DNA of 14,296 nt, from NCBI GenBank assembly GCA_947628025.1, contig CANQYH010000051.1:1-14296 (forward strand), given 5' to 3'. The notes beneath the pieces were generated by a model, which had not been told where the DNA came from, made no database searches, and saw only the letters and a list, made by a program, of their open reading frames with translations. The DNA is from an uncultured Lachnospiraceae bacterium. Its GTDB lineage: Bacteria > Bacillota > Clostridia > Lachnospirales > Lachnospiraceae. Shown one piece after another: positions 5,619 to 12,979 of this stretch. Made by a program: the position numbers and the translations under genes. Within the stretch, counting starts at the first letter, position 1. Each line of letters opens with the position of its first letter.

Positions 5619-6821
5619 TCAGTTATTCCATGTATAAATAAAAATCGTATACATGGGCGTTTGCCCGGAATAAACGACGCCGCCGGAAATGGAGATGCCG
5701 CTCTCTTCCACGGAATCGGGAGCCAGCTGACCGTATTCGGCATCGGGGAGGTTTCGGCGCACATCCTGCAGCCACAGATCGGTATCGCCAGTGTCCAGCG
5801 TCCAGTCGCCGGAGTTTTGGAGAGAGGCGACGATGATGGTCAGCAGATCGGCGGCCGTACCGGCGTCGTCCCATTGGAGTGAAACCGAGTGGAGCTGGCC
5901 TGTGGCCGTATCGCTGCTGATCTGGAACCCATTGTCGTAGGAGGCCGTCTCGTTCGACCCGAAGTCGTAAGTCTGCACGGTGTCGTAAAAGGTATAACCG
6001 GAGCTGTCTTCGGTATTGTCCGAGTAATCGTAAGAATCCGACAGTTCCGCCCCGATGCTGTCTGTATAGGAGAGGAGTGCCTTGATCAGGGATTCGGCGT
6101 CCTGGAGAAAATGCCCGTATCCGCTGCAGGGTTTGCCGGCGGCGATGATCTCGTCGGTTTCGACGGACCAGGAGATATAATCATCTTCGCCATAGGCGAA
6201 AGCGGGGGGAACGTCATATCCGCTTTCCGGCGTTATTTCCCAGGAGGACAGCCCATCCGTGATCAGACTGTCGAGGGGAGTACCCTCCAGACCGAATTCG
6301 GATGCGATCGAGGACCAGAAAGATAAACCGCCTTTCTCCTGGAGGACCGCTTTGACGGCCTGATAAAAGGACAATAGCCAGCAAGCGGCGGCGATCAGGA
6401 GTACCAGGATAAAAATTGGCATTTTGCTGGATTTCTTTTTGGTCTTTCCGGAAGAGCCGGAACTGCGGGAAGCGGTCTGCCGCTGCGGCCGGGCCGGAGA
6501 CTGCGCCGGGCGCGAAGTACTCTGGGGGCGGGCGGATGAAGCGGATGGCCGCGATGAAGAACCGGACTTCGTCCGGGAAGAGCCCTGACGGGTCGTCGAG
6601 GTCCAAGGCCAGGCGTTCCAATCCTCGGAGGAAGCGCTCTGGGCAGGAGCCGCGTCATGGGAGTCGTGATAGGTGCAGTCGTGTTCTCCCTCCGGGTGGC
6701 GTTCGTTCAGATAATAATCGACGTCGATGGTCAGAGGATGTTTTATCCTTTGTTTGCAAAAAGAACAATAATGCGGCTTCGTTAGTTTTTGATCGCAGAT
6801 CGGACAGATTTGATACGTCAT
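5619..6821 (-). CDS. Zinc-ribbon, single-pass membrane protein of unknown function
   Basis: A 400-residue protein started at 6821 on the strength of GGAGGGG 6 nt upstream. Residues 6-22 form a small zinc ribbon (Cys6-Pro-Ile-Cys9 and Cys19-Ser-Phe-Cys22). A Ser/Arg/Pro/Gln-rich linker (about 75-125) ends in a basic patch (KTKKK), then one transmembrane segment (134-151). The positive side precedes the membrane, so the ribbon should be cytoplasmic and residues 155-400 extracytoplasmic. The outer part is acidic and rich in Asp, Ser and Tyr, with no recognised domain. It is not an enzyme I can name. The plan resembles the DUF4145/SH3b protein at 1020-1961: cytosolic domain, Ser/Arg linker, one membrane helix, outer domain. 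It has its own promoter, and no clear terminator is seen. Confidence 0.75.
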   Translation of the reverse strand: MTYQICPICDQKLTKPHYCSFCKQRIKHPLTIDVDYYLNERHPEGEHDCTYHDSHDAAPAQSASSEDWNAWPWTSTTRQGSSRTKSGSSSRPSASSARPQSTSRPAQSPARPQRQTASRSSGSSGKTKKKSSKMPIFILVLLIAAACWLLSFYQAVKAVLQEKGGLSFWSSIASEFGLEGTPLDSLITDGLSSWEITPESGYDVPPAFAYGEDDYISWSVETDEIIAAGKPCSGYGHFLQDAESLIKALLSYTDSIGAELSDSYDYSDNTEDSSGYTFYDTVQTYDFGSNETASYDNGFQISSDTATGQLHSVSLQWDDAGTAADLLTIIVASLQNSGDWTLDTGDTDLWLQDVRRNLPDAEYGQLAPDSVEESGISISGGVVYSGQTPMYTIFIYTWNN

Positions 6822-6862
6822 AATAATCCCCTCCGAAATTTATCCTGTCTGAGTATAAAAAT

Positions 6863-6891
6863 ATTTTAACGCAGACCGGAGGATATTTCAA
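6863..6891 (-). promoter_or_regulatory. Promoter of the zinc-ribbon membrane protein gene
   Basis: On the minus strand TTGAAA (6886-6891) and TAAAAT (6863-6868) have a 17-bp spacer, 41 nt before the start codon. Confidence 0.6.
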
Positions 6892-7038
6892 GAGGGGACA
6901 TACGTGTTTGCAGGAATGCGGGCCGGTTAGGGAGGCACGGATTCCTATTTTATTATGGTTGGAGCTAAGCAAGCGCCGCGGATATTTTGACGGGGCTCGT
7001 CTGTATTTTGCGCCGCGAATGTCGTGAAAGGATCCCGT

Positions 7039-7806
7039 TTATACGATCTCGTCCAGCGGGCAGATCGTTACGCCCTCTGCGGTCAGGACCGAGCGGATCT
7101 TTTTTACGAAAGCCAGGGCTTTGGCGCCGTCGCCGTGGACGCAGATGGAGTCCACCCGGATCGGGATGTCCCTGCCGGTGATGGCGGTGACTTTCTGTTC
7201 TTTTACCATGCGGAGGACGCGGGCGATGGCCTCGTCCTCATCGGTGATCATCGCGCCGGGCTTTTTGCGGTTGACCAGGGAGCCGTCTTCTTCATAAGCG
7301 CGGTCCGCGTACGCTTCCTGCGCGGTCCGCAGGCCCAGGTCAATGGCCGCGCGGGCCAGCTCGCCGCCGGACAGCGCCAGCACGATCAGATTCGCGTCAA
7401 ACCCTTTGATCGCTTCGCAGATGGCCCTGGACAGGGTGTAGTCTTTGGCGGCCATGTTGTAGAATGCGCCGTGGGGCTTGACGTGCTGCATACGCAGGCC
7501 GTGGATGCGGCAGAAACCGTCGAGCGCGCCTAACTGATACAAGGTATATGCTTTCGCTTCTTCCGGCGACACCGTCATATTCCGGCGGCCGAAGCCCATC
7601 AGGTCGGGATAACCGGGATGAGCGCCTACGCGGATGCCTGCCGCGGCTGCCATGGCCAGGGTCTGGTCCATGACGACCGGGTCCGAGGCGTGGAAACCGC
7701 AGGCTACGTTGGCGGAAGAGACTAGGGGGATGATCTGATCGTCATTTCCCAGGGTATAGCGGCCGAAGCTCTCGCCTAAGTCGCTGTTTAAATCTACACG
7801 GTACAT
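7039..7806 (-). CDS. pxpA: 5-oxoprolinase subunit PxpA (LamB/YcsF family)
   Basis: PxpA, together with PxpB and PxpC, hydrolyses 5-oxoproline to glutamate with ATP. The 255-residue length is standard. LamB/YcsF landmarks are present: DLNSDLGESFG (5-15), ANVACGFHASDP (32-43), GAHPGYPDLMGFGRR (61-75) and VKPHGAFYN (109-117), with Asp5, Asp9, His39 and His63 as likely metal-site residues of this TIM-barrel-like fold. A later CVHGDG completes the set. AGGAGG with 6-nt spacing supports the start. It is the last gene of the minus-strand cluster and is separated from accC by 139 nt containing hairpins, unlike the tight spacing of the other genes. No convincing terminator follows; a GCGCCGCG direct repeat lies at 6973 and 7010. 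Confidence 0.95.
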   Translation of the reverse strand: MYRVDLNSDLGESFGRYTLGNDDQIIPLVSSANVACGFHASDPVVMDQTLAMAAAAGIRVGAHPGYPDLMGFGRRNMTVSPEEAKAYTLYQLGALDGFCRIHGLRMQHVKPHGAFYNMAAKDYTLSRAICEAIKGFDANLIVLALSGGELARAAIDLGLRTAQEAYADRAYEEDGSLVNRKKPGAMITDEDEAIARVLRMVKEQKVTAITGRDIPIRVDSICVHGDGAKALAFVKKIRSVLTAEGVTICPLDEIV

Positions 7807-7859
7807 AAGGTTCCTCCTGACTGTTCTTTCTATAATGTAGGATGGCTGGGCCGACGGAC

Positions 7860-7933
7860 GGCTCCGGAAAAGTCCGGGCCGGAAACATTCTTTCCATATA
7901 AGACGCGTGGCGTCCGGGCGAATCCGGCGTCTT
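7860..7933 (-). promoter_or_regulatory. Two hairpins in the accC-pxpA intergenic space
   Basis: The first hairpin (7860-7880) has CCGGA/TCCGG arms around AAAG, extended by GG/CC. The second (7900-7933) has perfect AAGACGC/GCGTCTT arms with a GC-rich interior. Neither has a T-run after it on the minus strand, so they are unlikely to be ordinary terminators. Messenger processing or differential expression of pxpA is possible. Confidence 0.35.
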
Positions 7934-7945
7934 CGTGCCTGTGCG

Positions 7946-9298
7946 CTACTGTCCTCTTTTGTTCATAAAATTATCGATGAATCCAGTGTCCGCTTTCCCC
8001 TCCAGGAAAACTGGGTGCCGGATGATCTGGTACTGGAAATCCAGATTGGTCTCCACGCCGATGACGACCATTTCGTCCAGCGCGGAGCGCATTTTCAAAA
8101 GCGCGGCTTCCCGGGTGGGGGCGTGGACGATGACCTTGGCGATCATGGAATCGTATTCCGCCGGGATCTGGTAGCCGCAGTAAAGGCCGGTATCGACCCG
8201 CACGCCGTTGCCGCCGGGCAAATGGACGTACTGCACCACGCCGGGGCTGGGCATGAAATTCCGCTCGGGGATCTCGGCGTTGATCCGGCATTCGATGGCG
8301 TGGCCCCTGGGCTGGATGTCCTCCTGCGTAAAGCTCAGCGGTTCGCCCATGGCGACGCGGATCTGCTCGATGATCAGGTCGGTCCCCGTCACCATTTCCG
8401 TGACGCCGTGCTCTACCTGGATGCGGGTGTTCATTTCCATAAAGAAGAACTCCCCTTTGGTGCTGACGATGTATTCGATGGTGCCCGCGTTGGTATAGCC
8501 GACGGTTTTGGCGGCCAGTACCGCGTACTCGTTCATCTTCCGGCGGGTATCGTCGTCGATGGCAGGAGATGGGGATTCCTCGATCAGCTTCTGGTGGTTG
8601 CGCTGAACGGAACAGTCGCGGTCGCCCAAGGCCACCACATGTCCCTGGGTGTCGGCCATGATCTGGATCTCTACGTGGCGCGGATTGATGATATAGCGTT
8701 CCAGGTACATGGCGTCGTCGCCGAACGCGTTGGCGGATTCCCGCTGGGCCATGTTGAACTGGAACTCGAACTCTTCTTCATTTTCGGCGACGCGCATCCC
8801 CTTGCCGCCGCCGCCGGAGGACGCCTTGATCATCACCGGATAACCGATGCGTTCCGCCTCTTTCCGCGCTTCCTCCACGTCGTAAACGGCCTCGCGGGAA
8901 CCGGGCACGACCGGCACTCCTGCGTCCATCATGGTTTTGCGGGCCTGGGATTTATTGCCCATCCGGTCGATGACGTCCGGGTCCGGACCGATGAAGATCA
9001 GCCCATTTTCCTGGCATTTGCGGGCAAACGTACTGTTTTCCGACAAAAACCCAAAGCCGGGGTGGATCGCGTCGGCTTCGACGTTTAAGGCGGCCGCGAT
9101 GATGCGGTCCATATTCAGGTAGCTGCTTTTGGCCGGACCCTCGCCGATGCAGATGCGTTGATCGGCGAGCTGCACGTGCATGCTGTTTTTGTCTTCCTTG
9201 GAGTAGATCGCCACGCTCTGGATGCCCATGTTCCGGCATGCGCGGATGATGCGGACGGCGATCTCGCCCCGGTTGGCGATCAGAACTTTATTGATCAT
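7946..9298 (-). CDS. accC: Biotin carboxylase (AccC type)
   Basis: Biotin carboxylase uses ATP and bicarbonate to carboxylate the biotin of its carrier protein. The 450-residue length is usual. The N-terminal domain starts MINKVLIANRGEIAVRIIRAC; the ATP-grasp glycine-rich loop SSGGGGKGM is at 160-168; the lysines near 116, 158 and 237 are kept, and MEMNTRIQVEH at 287-297 carries catalytic Arg292 and Glu296. The residue after that motif is Gly298, where acetyl-CoA carboxylase subunits typically have Pro. GGAGG precedes the ATG. It lies 15 nt after the carrier gene and inside the 5-oxoprolinase cluster, with no AccA/AccD in view, so its physiological partner may be PxpB/PxpC rather than acetyl-CoA carboxylase. 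Symbol is by family only. Confidence 0.93.
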   Translation of the reverse strand: MINKVLIANRGEIAVRIIRACRNMGIQSVAIYSKEDKNSMHVQLADQRICIGEGPAKSSYLNMDRIIAAALNVEADAIHPGFGFLSENSTFARKCQENGLIFIGPDPDVIDRMGNKSQARKTMMDAGVPVVPGSREAVYDVEEARKEAERIGYPVMIKASSGGGGKGMRVAENEEEFEFQFNMAQRESANAFGDDAMYLERYIINPRHVEIQIMADTQGHVVALGDRDCSVQRNHQKLIEESPSPAIDDDTRRKMNEYAVLAAKTVGYTNAGTIEYIVSTKGEFFFMEMNTRIQVEHGVTEMVTGTDLIIEQIRVAMGEPLSFTQEDIQPRGHAIECRINAEIPERNFMPSPGVVQYVHLPGGNGVRVDTGLYCGYQIPAEYDSMIAKVIVHAPTREAALLKMRSALDEMVVIGVETNLDFQYQIIRHPVFLEGKADTGFIDNFMNKRGQ

Positions 9299-9313
9299 AT
9301 GCGCACCTCCGGA

Positions 9314-9757
9314 TCACAGTTTCTTTACGCGGAACAGGGGCTGGCCGTATTCTACTTTCTGTTCATTGCTGACCAGCACGGCCTCGATCTCGCAATCAAA
9401 TTCGCACTGGATCTCATTCATCAGCTTCATCGCCTCCAGGATGCAGACGGTCTGCCCTTCTTTGATTCGGTCGCCGACGCGGACGAAAGCGGGCACGTCG
9501 GGAGCGGCCGCCGAATAGAACGTGCCGACGATCGGGGAGGTGATAAACAGGACCTCGTCCGTGTCTTCCGTTTTTTCGGGAGCCGCGGCGGCTGGCGCGG
9601 GGGCCGCGGGCGGCATGGCCGGGATCCCGGCGGCCACGATGGGCGGGTGATCCAGCTTGCTCATGGTGATCTTTATGTCGCCCTCTTTATAAGTAAATTC
9701 TTTCAATGTAGAATCTTCGATCAGTTTTACCAAACCTGCAATTTTCTCTAAATCCAT
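9314..9757 (-). CDS. accB: Biotin carboxyl carrier protein (AccB type)
   Basis: A 147-residue carrier. The N-terminal helix region MDLEKIAGLVKLIEDS is typical of AccB, followed by an Ala/Pro linker (about 40-62) and the biotinyl domain (about 70-147). The biotinylation motif EAMKLMNEI places the modified lysine at Lys111. A biotin ligase (BirA) must act on it; none is in the window. GGGAG 8 nt upstream supports the start. It sits between pxpC (56 nt) and accC (15 nt), which suggests co-expression with the 5-oxoprolinase genes. Housekeeping fatty-acid clusters of Clostridia often place accB and accC with fab genes instead, so this pair may be a dedicated copy. Confidence 0.94.
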   Translation of the reverse strand: MDLEKIAGLVKLIEDSTLKEFTYKEGDIKITMSKLDHPPIVAAGIPAMPPAAPAPAAAAPEKTEDTDEVLFITSPIVGTFYSAAAPDVPAFVRVGDRIKEGQTVCILEAMKLMNEIQCEFDCEIEAVLVSNEQKVEYGQPLFRVKKL

Positions 9758-9813
9758 GGTACGTTCTCCCTTCTATATCGATCATCATTTTAAAACAAAT
9801 GCTCCGTTTGCGG

Positions 9814-10824
9814 TCACTGCGCCTCGAACAGCCGGCGCATCCTGCGGGCGGTCTGGCGGCACTCCAGGACTTCGCGGCAGGGCTGGTGGATCTTTTTGCG
9901 CATTTCGTTCAATTCTTCCATTTCCTCCAGGTACAGCCGCTGCGCTTCCTGGACGGTAATGGCCTTGAAACGGATCTTGTGGTCGGTCTTGCGCTGCACC
10001 AGCTTCGGGATATCTACGGAGGCCACGGTGGCGATCTTCGGATATCCTCCGGTAGTCTGCCGGTCGGACAGGAGAATGATCGGTTTGCCGTGGGCCGGAA
10101 CCTGGATGGAGCCGAACGCGATTCCGTCGGAGATCATGTCGGCCTCCTCCTTGCGGGCGATGAACGGGCCCTCCAGACGGCAGCCCATGCGGTCGAAATC
10201 GCTGGTGACGGTATATTCGCTGTTTAAAAAGGTTTCGATGCCCTGCTTGCTGAACATATAGTCCTGCGGCCCCATGACGACCCGCAGGGTGGCGTCTTCC
10301 TGGTCAAATTCGTCCAGGTCCAGGGTCCGGGACAGGAAAAACCGCAGGTAGCGGCGCTTGATCCGGAAATTGATGTAGTCTCCGTCCTGGAGCTTGCGGC
10401 CTTTGAAACCGCCGATGGAACTCTTCATATTTGTGCAGCGGCTGCCCATGACCACCGGAATCTGCAGGTAGCAGGAAAACGCTACGTAGCCCCGGCTGCC
10501 GGTGCGGGCGCTGCCGAATTTCAGCACGTCGCCTTTATTGATGTAGATCGCGGTATACATGGGGGCAGGTTCCCCGTTGATAGTCGGCTGGAAATCGCCG
10601 CCGGTGATGGCGATCAATGTGTCCGCCGTAAATTCCAGCGTCGGACCGATCAGCGTAAATTCGAGAGCGGCCTCGTTTTCCGGGTTGTCCAGGAGAAGAT
10701 TGGCGATCCGGAACGAGCGTACGTCCATGACTCCGGCCACGGGAAAGCCCTGGCTCTGGTAGCCGGTGCGCCCCAGATCCTGTACCGTGGTCATCATACC
10801 GGCTTTAATAATACGGATTCCCAT
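9814..10824 (-). CDS. pxpC: 5-oxoprolinase subunit PxpC (KipA / AHS2 family)
   Basis: A 336-residue protein of the KipA/AHS2 family, which pairs with PxpB. Family landmarks are TTVQDLGRTGYQSQGFPVAG (12-31), MDVRSFRIANLLLDN (33-47) and the strong signature LLSDRQTTGGYPKIATV (251-267). The same fold forms part of the carboxyltransferase domain of urea carboxylase, hence the frequent annotation as a biotin-dependent carboxyltransferase family protein. GAGGAGG 8 nt upstream supports the start, and pxpB ends only 3 nt before it, indicating translational coupling. The tail after about residue 290 is helical and basic (QEAQRLYLEEMEELNEMRK), somewhat longer than I expect for the family. Confidence 0.94.
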   Translation of the reverse strand: MGIRIIKAGMMTTVQDLGRTGYQSQGFPVAGVMDVRSFRIANLLLDNPENEAALEFTLIGPTLEFTADTLIAITGGDFQPTINGEPAPMYTAIYINKGDVLKFGSARTGSRGYVAFSCYLQIPVVMGSRCTNMKSSIGGFKGRKLQDGDYINFRIKRRYLRFFLSRTLDLDEFDQEDATLRVVMGPQDYMFSKQGIETFLNSEYTVTSDFDRMGCRLEGPFIARKEEADMISDGIAFGSIQVPAHGKPIILLSDRQTTGGYPKIATVASVDIPKLVQRKTDHKIRFKAITVQEAQRLYLEEMEELNEMRKKIHQPCREVLECRQTARRMRRLFEAQ

Positions 10825-10827
10825 AAC

Positions 10828-11562
10828 TTACGCCTCCTCTTTCTCATAGCGGATCGCACATTCGTACTCGCCGTTTTTAACCAGTTCCTGGATCCGCAGA
10901 TATTCCGGTTCATCGATGGGGATGAAGCGGATGTATTCGCCCGCCTGTACCAGGATCGGGACCTTGCGGGACGGATCGTAGGTCTTTACGGGGGTCATGC
11001 CCATGAGCTGCCAGCCGCCGGGCGAATCCAGCGGGTAGATGCCGGTCTGGGAGCCGCCGATGCCGACGCTGCCTGCCGGGATCTTTTTTCTGGGATTGGC
11101 GAGACGAGGCGTATGGATCCGCTCGTCCAGGCCGCCCAGATAGCAGAAACCGGGCAGAAATCCCAGCATGTAGATCAGGTAATCGCTGGAGGAATGGATC
11201 TTCACGACTTCCTCCTCGCTCAGCCCCGCGTGCTGGGCGATGTAGGGCAGATCGGGGCCGTATTCTCCGCCGTAAAGGACGGGGATCTCGAAGATCTTGC
11301 GGATCTGGCTGCCTTTGCGCACATCCACCCGGATCAGGCCCTCGATCCGTTTTTTCATCTGTTCATAGCGGATGATGCGGGGATCGTAATTGATCAGCAG
11401 GGAGCAGAACGCCGGGATCACGTCCACCACGCCCTCGATATTCTGGTCGTGGATCAGGCGGACGGTGGCCGCGATCTTCTGGTTGATCTCAGGACTGATC
11501 TCTTTGCCGAATTCTACCAGCAGGGAGCTGTCGCCTGCTGTCAAAATTTTGATATTTTGCAT
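10828..11562 (-). CDS. pxpB: 5-oxoprolinase subunit PxpB (KipI / AHS1 family)
   Basis: A 244-residue protein of the KipI/AHS1 family, the partner of PxpC. Landmarks are the N-terminal TAGDSSLLVEFG (8-19), GFLPGFCYLGGLDERI (134-149), TPRLANPRKKIPAGSVGIGG (151-170) and TGIYPLDSPGGWQLMG (173-188). In Bacillus subtilis the homologue KipI also inhibits the sporulation kinase KinA, but the 5-oxoprolinase role is the safer call here because pxpA and pxpC are present. The start is fixed by homology and by an in-frame TGA three codons upstream. The nearest GGAG is 15 nt from the ATG, so translation initiation may be inefficient or depend on RNA folding. Confidence 0.94.
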   Translation of the reverse strand: MQNIKILTAGDSSLLVEFGKEISPEINQKIAATVRLIHDQNIEGVVDVIPAFCSLLINYDPRIIRYEQMKKRIEGLIRVDVRKGSQIRKIFEIPVLYGGEYGPDLPYIAQHAGLSEEEVVKIHSSSDYLIYMLGFLPGFCYLGGLDERIHTPRLANPRKKIPAGSVGIGGSQTGIYPLDSPGGWQLMGMTPVKTYDPSRKVPILVQAGEYIRFIPIDEPEYLRIQELVKNGEYECAIRYEKEEA

Positions 11563-11685
11563 AAATATTCAGTTATTCTCCTCTCCCGCCATGTCCGTTC
11601 GGCCATAGCGATATGATTTCGCGGAAAGGTTCCCCGTAAAGCCGGAAAACACGTCCGCGGCGCGGATACCCACAGGATAGGAAGA

Positions 11686-11719
11686 AAGGTGCAACCAGAT
11701 CGAGCGTAGATTGCACCTT
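11686..11719 (-). terminator. Hairpin after the NRAMP-like gene, partial terminator candidate
   Basis: AAGGTGCAA (11686-11694) pairs perfectly with TTGCACCTT (11711-11719), a 9-bp stem with a 16-nt loop, 24 nt after the stop codon. On the minus strand TTCTTCCTATCC follows, which is a poor U-tract. No clear promoter for pxpB was found between here and 11563, so partial read-through rather than full termination is likely. Confidence 0.5.
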
Positions 11720-11743
11720 CTTTGGTGATGACTGCTTATAATA

Positions 11744-12979
11744 TTATCCCAACAGACTTCCCATGTTGGACATAAAGGTCGTAATGCCCAGGTACGCGGA
11801 GATGATCACCACGATCACGCCCAGTACCAGCAGAACTGTCGGATGGTTGTAGTCGTTGCCCACGATCTTTTTGTTCTTGGACGCGATCAGGCAGATGCCC
11901 AATGTGATCGGCAGGATCAGTCCGTTGACTGCGCCGGCCAGGATCAGCAGCGTCGCCGGGGTGGTGCCGATCACCAGCATGATGATGGTCGAAATGATGA
12001 TGAATCCGATCACAACCCAGTTCTCATGCTCGGAGATCGCCGGATGGAACGTCTTTAAGAACGAAACCGAAGTATAAGCCGCGCCGATGATGGAGGTGAT
12101 GGCCGCGCACAGGATCACCAGTCCGGCGAAGCGGTAACCGATCTCGCCTGCGCCGAGGCGGAACGCGTCGGCCGCCGGGTTGGAAGAATCCAGCGTCGCG
12201 CCGTCGGTCAGCTTCACGACCACGCCCAGGATCGCCAGGAACAGGAAGATGCGGACCAGGGTAGCGATGCCGATGCCCATTACGGAGCTCTTATTGATCT
12301 CTTTCAGGTTCTCTTTGCCGGTGATGCCCGCGTCGATCAGACGGTGCGCGCCGGAGAATGTGATATATCCGCCTACGGTGCCGCCCAGCAGGGTGATGAT
12401 GGCCGGGACCAGTTTCGAGTAGCCCGTGGAGGGAACTACGGTGTTGACCAGCGCGTCGCCTACCGGAGGCTTCACAACGATGATGATCACGAAGATCACA
12501 ATGATCATGATGCCGCCCAGGACTTTCGCCAGATTATCCATGGCCGCCTTGGCGTCCTTGATCAGGAATACCGCGATGGCGATGATTCCGGCCAGCGTAC
12601 ATCCGACCTTGGTCGGCAGGCCCAGCAGCGTGTTAAAGCCCAGGCCGCCGCCGCCTACGTTGCCGATGTTGAATACCAGGCCGCCGAACGCTACCAGAAT
12701 GGACACCACATAGCCCAGACCCGGCAGGACCTTATTGGCGACGTCCTGGCCGCGCAGTCCCGATACGCACAGGACTCTCCAGATATTGATCTGCGCGATC
12801 GCCGCCAGAACGATGGACGCCAGGATCACGAAGCCGAAGCTGGCCTGATGCGTGCCCGTGAACTGTGCGGTCTGCGTCAGGAATCCCGGGCCGATGGCCG
12901 ATGTAGCCATGATAAACGCTGCGCCTAATAATGCGCCGCCGCCTTTTTTCTTGCTGCTTGCTGCTGTTTTTTCACTCAT
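11744..12979 (-). CDS. NRAMP-related transporter of the 5-oxoprolinase cluster (YcsG-like)
   Basis: A 411-residue membrane protein with about 11 hydrophobic segments and the NRAMP fold layout: a basic cytoplasmic N-terminus, then helix 1 with IGPGFLTQTAQFTG. Metal-transporting NRAMPs have DPGN in helix 1 and a Met-Pro-His motif in helix 6. Here the corresponding stretches read TGTH (41-44) and SGAHRL (209-214), so the Asp and Asn ligands and the Met ligand are missing. Transport of Mn2+ or Fe2+ is therefore unlikely. B. subtilis has an NRAMP-like gene, ycsG, beside ycsF (pxpA) and kipI/kipA, so this looks like the same association, and import of 5-oxoproline or a related acid is a reasonable inference. 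AAGGAGG with 7-nt spacing supports the start. It is the first gene after the cluster promoter. Confidence 0.88.
   Translation of the reverse strand: MSEKTAASSKKKGGGALLGAAFIMATSAIGPGFLTQTAQFTGTHQASFGFVILASIVLAAIAQINIWRVLCVSGLRGQDVANKVLPGLGYVVSILVAFGGLVFNIGNVGGGGLGFNTLLGLPTKVGCTLAGIIAIAVFLIKDAKAAMDNLAKVLGGIMIIVIFVIIIVVKPPVGDALVNTVVPSTGYSKLVPAIITLLGGTVGGYITFSGAHRLIDAGITGKENLKEINKSSVMGIGIATLVRIFLFLAILGVVVKLTDGATLDSSNPAADAFRLGAGEIGYRFAGLVILCAAITSIIGAAYTSVSFLKTFHPAISEHENWVVIGFIIISTIIMLVIGTTPATLLILAGAVNGLILPITLGICLIASKNKKIVGNDYNHPTVLLVLGVIVVIISAYLGITTFMSNMGSLLG

Noticed and set aside
6892..7038. Terminator for the pxp cluster
   Set aside because: Only a GACG/CGTC mini-stem and a GCGCCGCG direct repeat are present, with no T-run on the minus strand; not enough to call a terminator.
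7907..9088. A 393-codon open frame opposite accC, rich in His, Asp and Val
   Set aside because: It is antisense to a clear biotin carboxylase; long antisense frames are common in GC-rich codons, and composition is unlike a real protein.
11744..12979. Manganese transporter MntH
   Set aside because: The DPGN and Met-Pro-His metal-binding motifs are absent, and the genomic context is 5-oxoproline metabolism.
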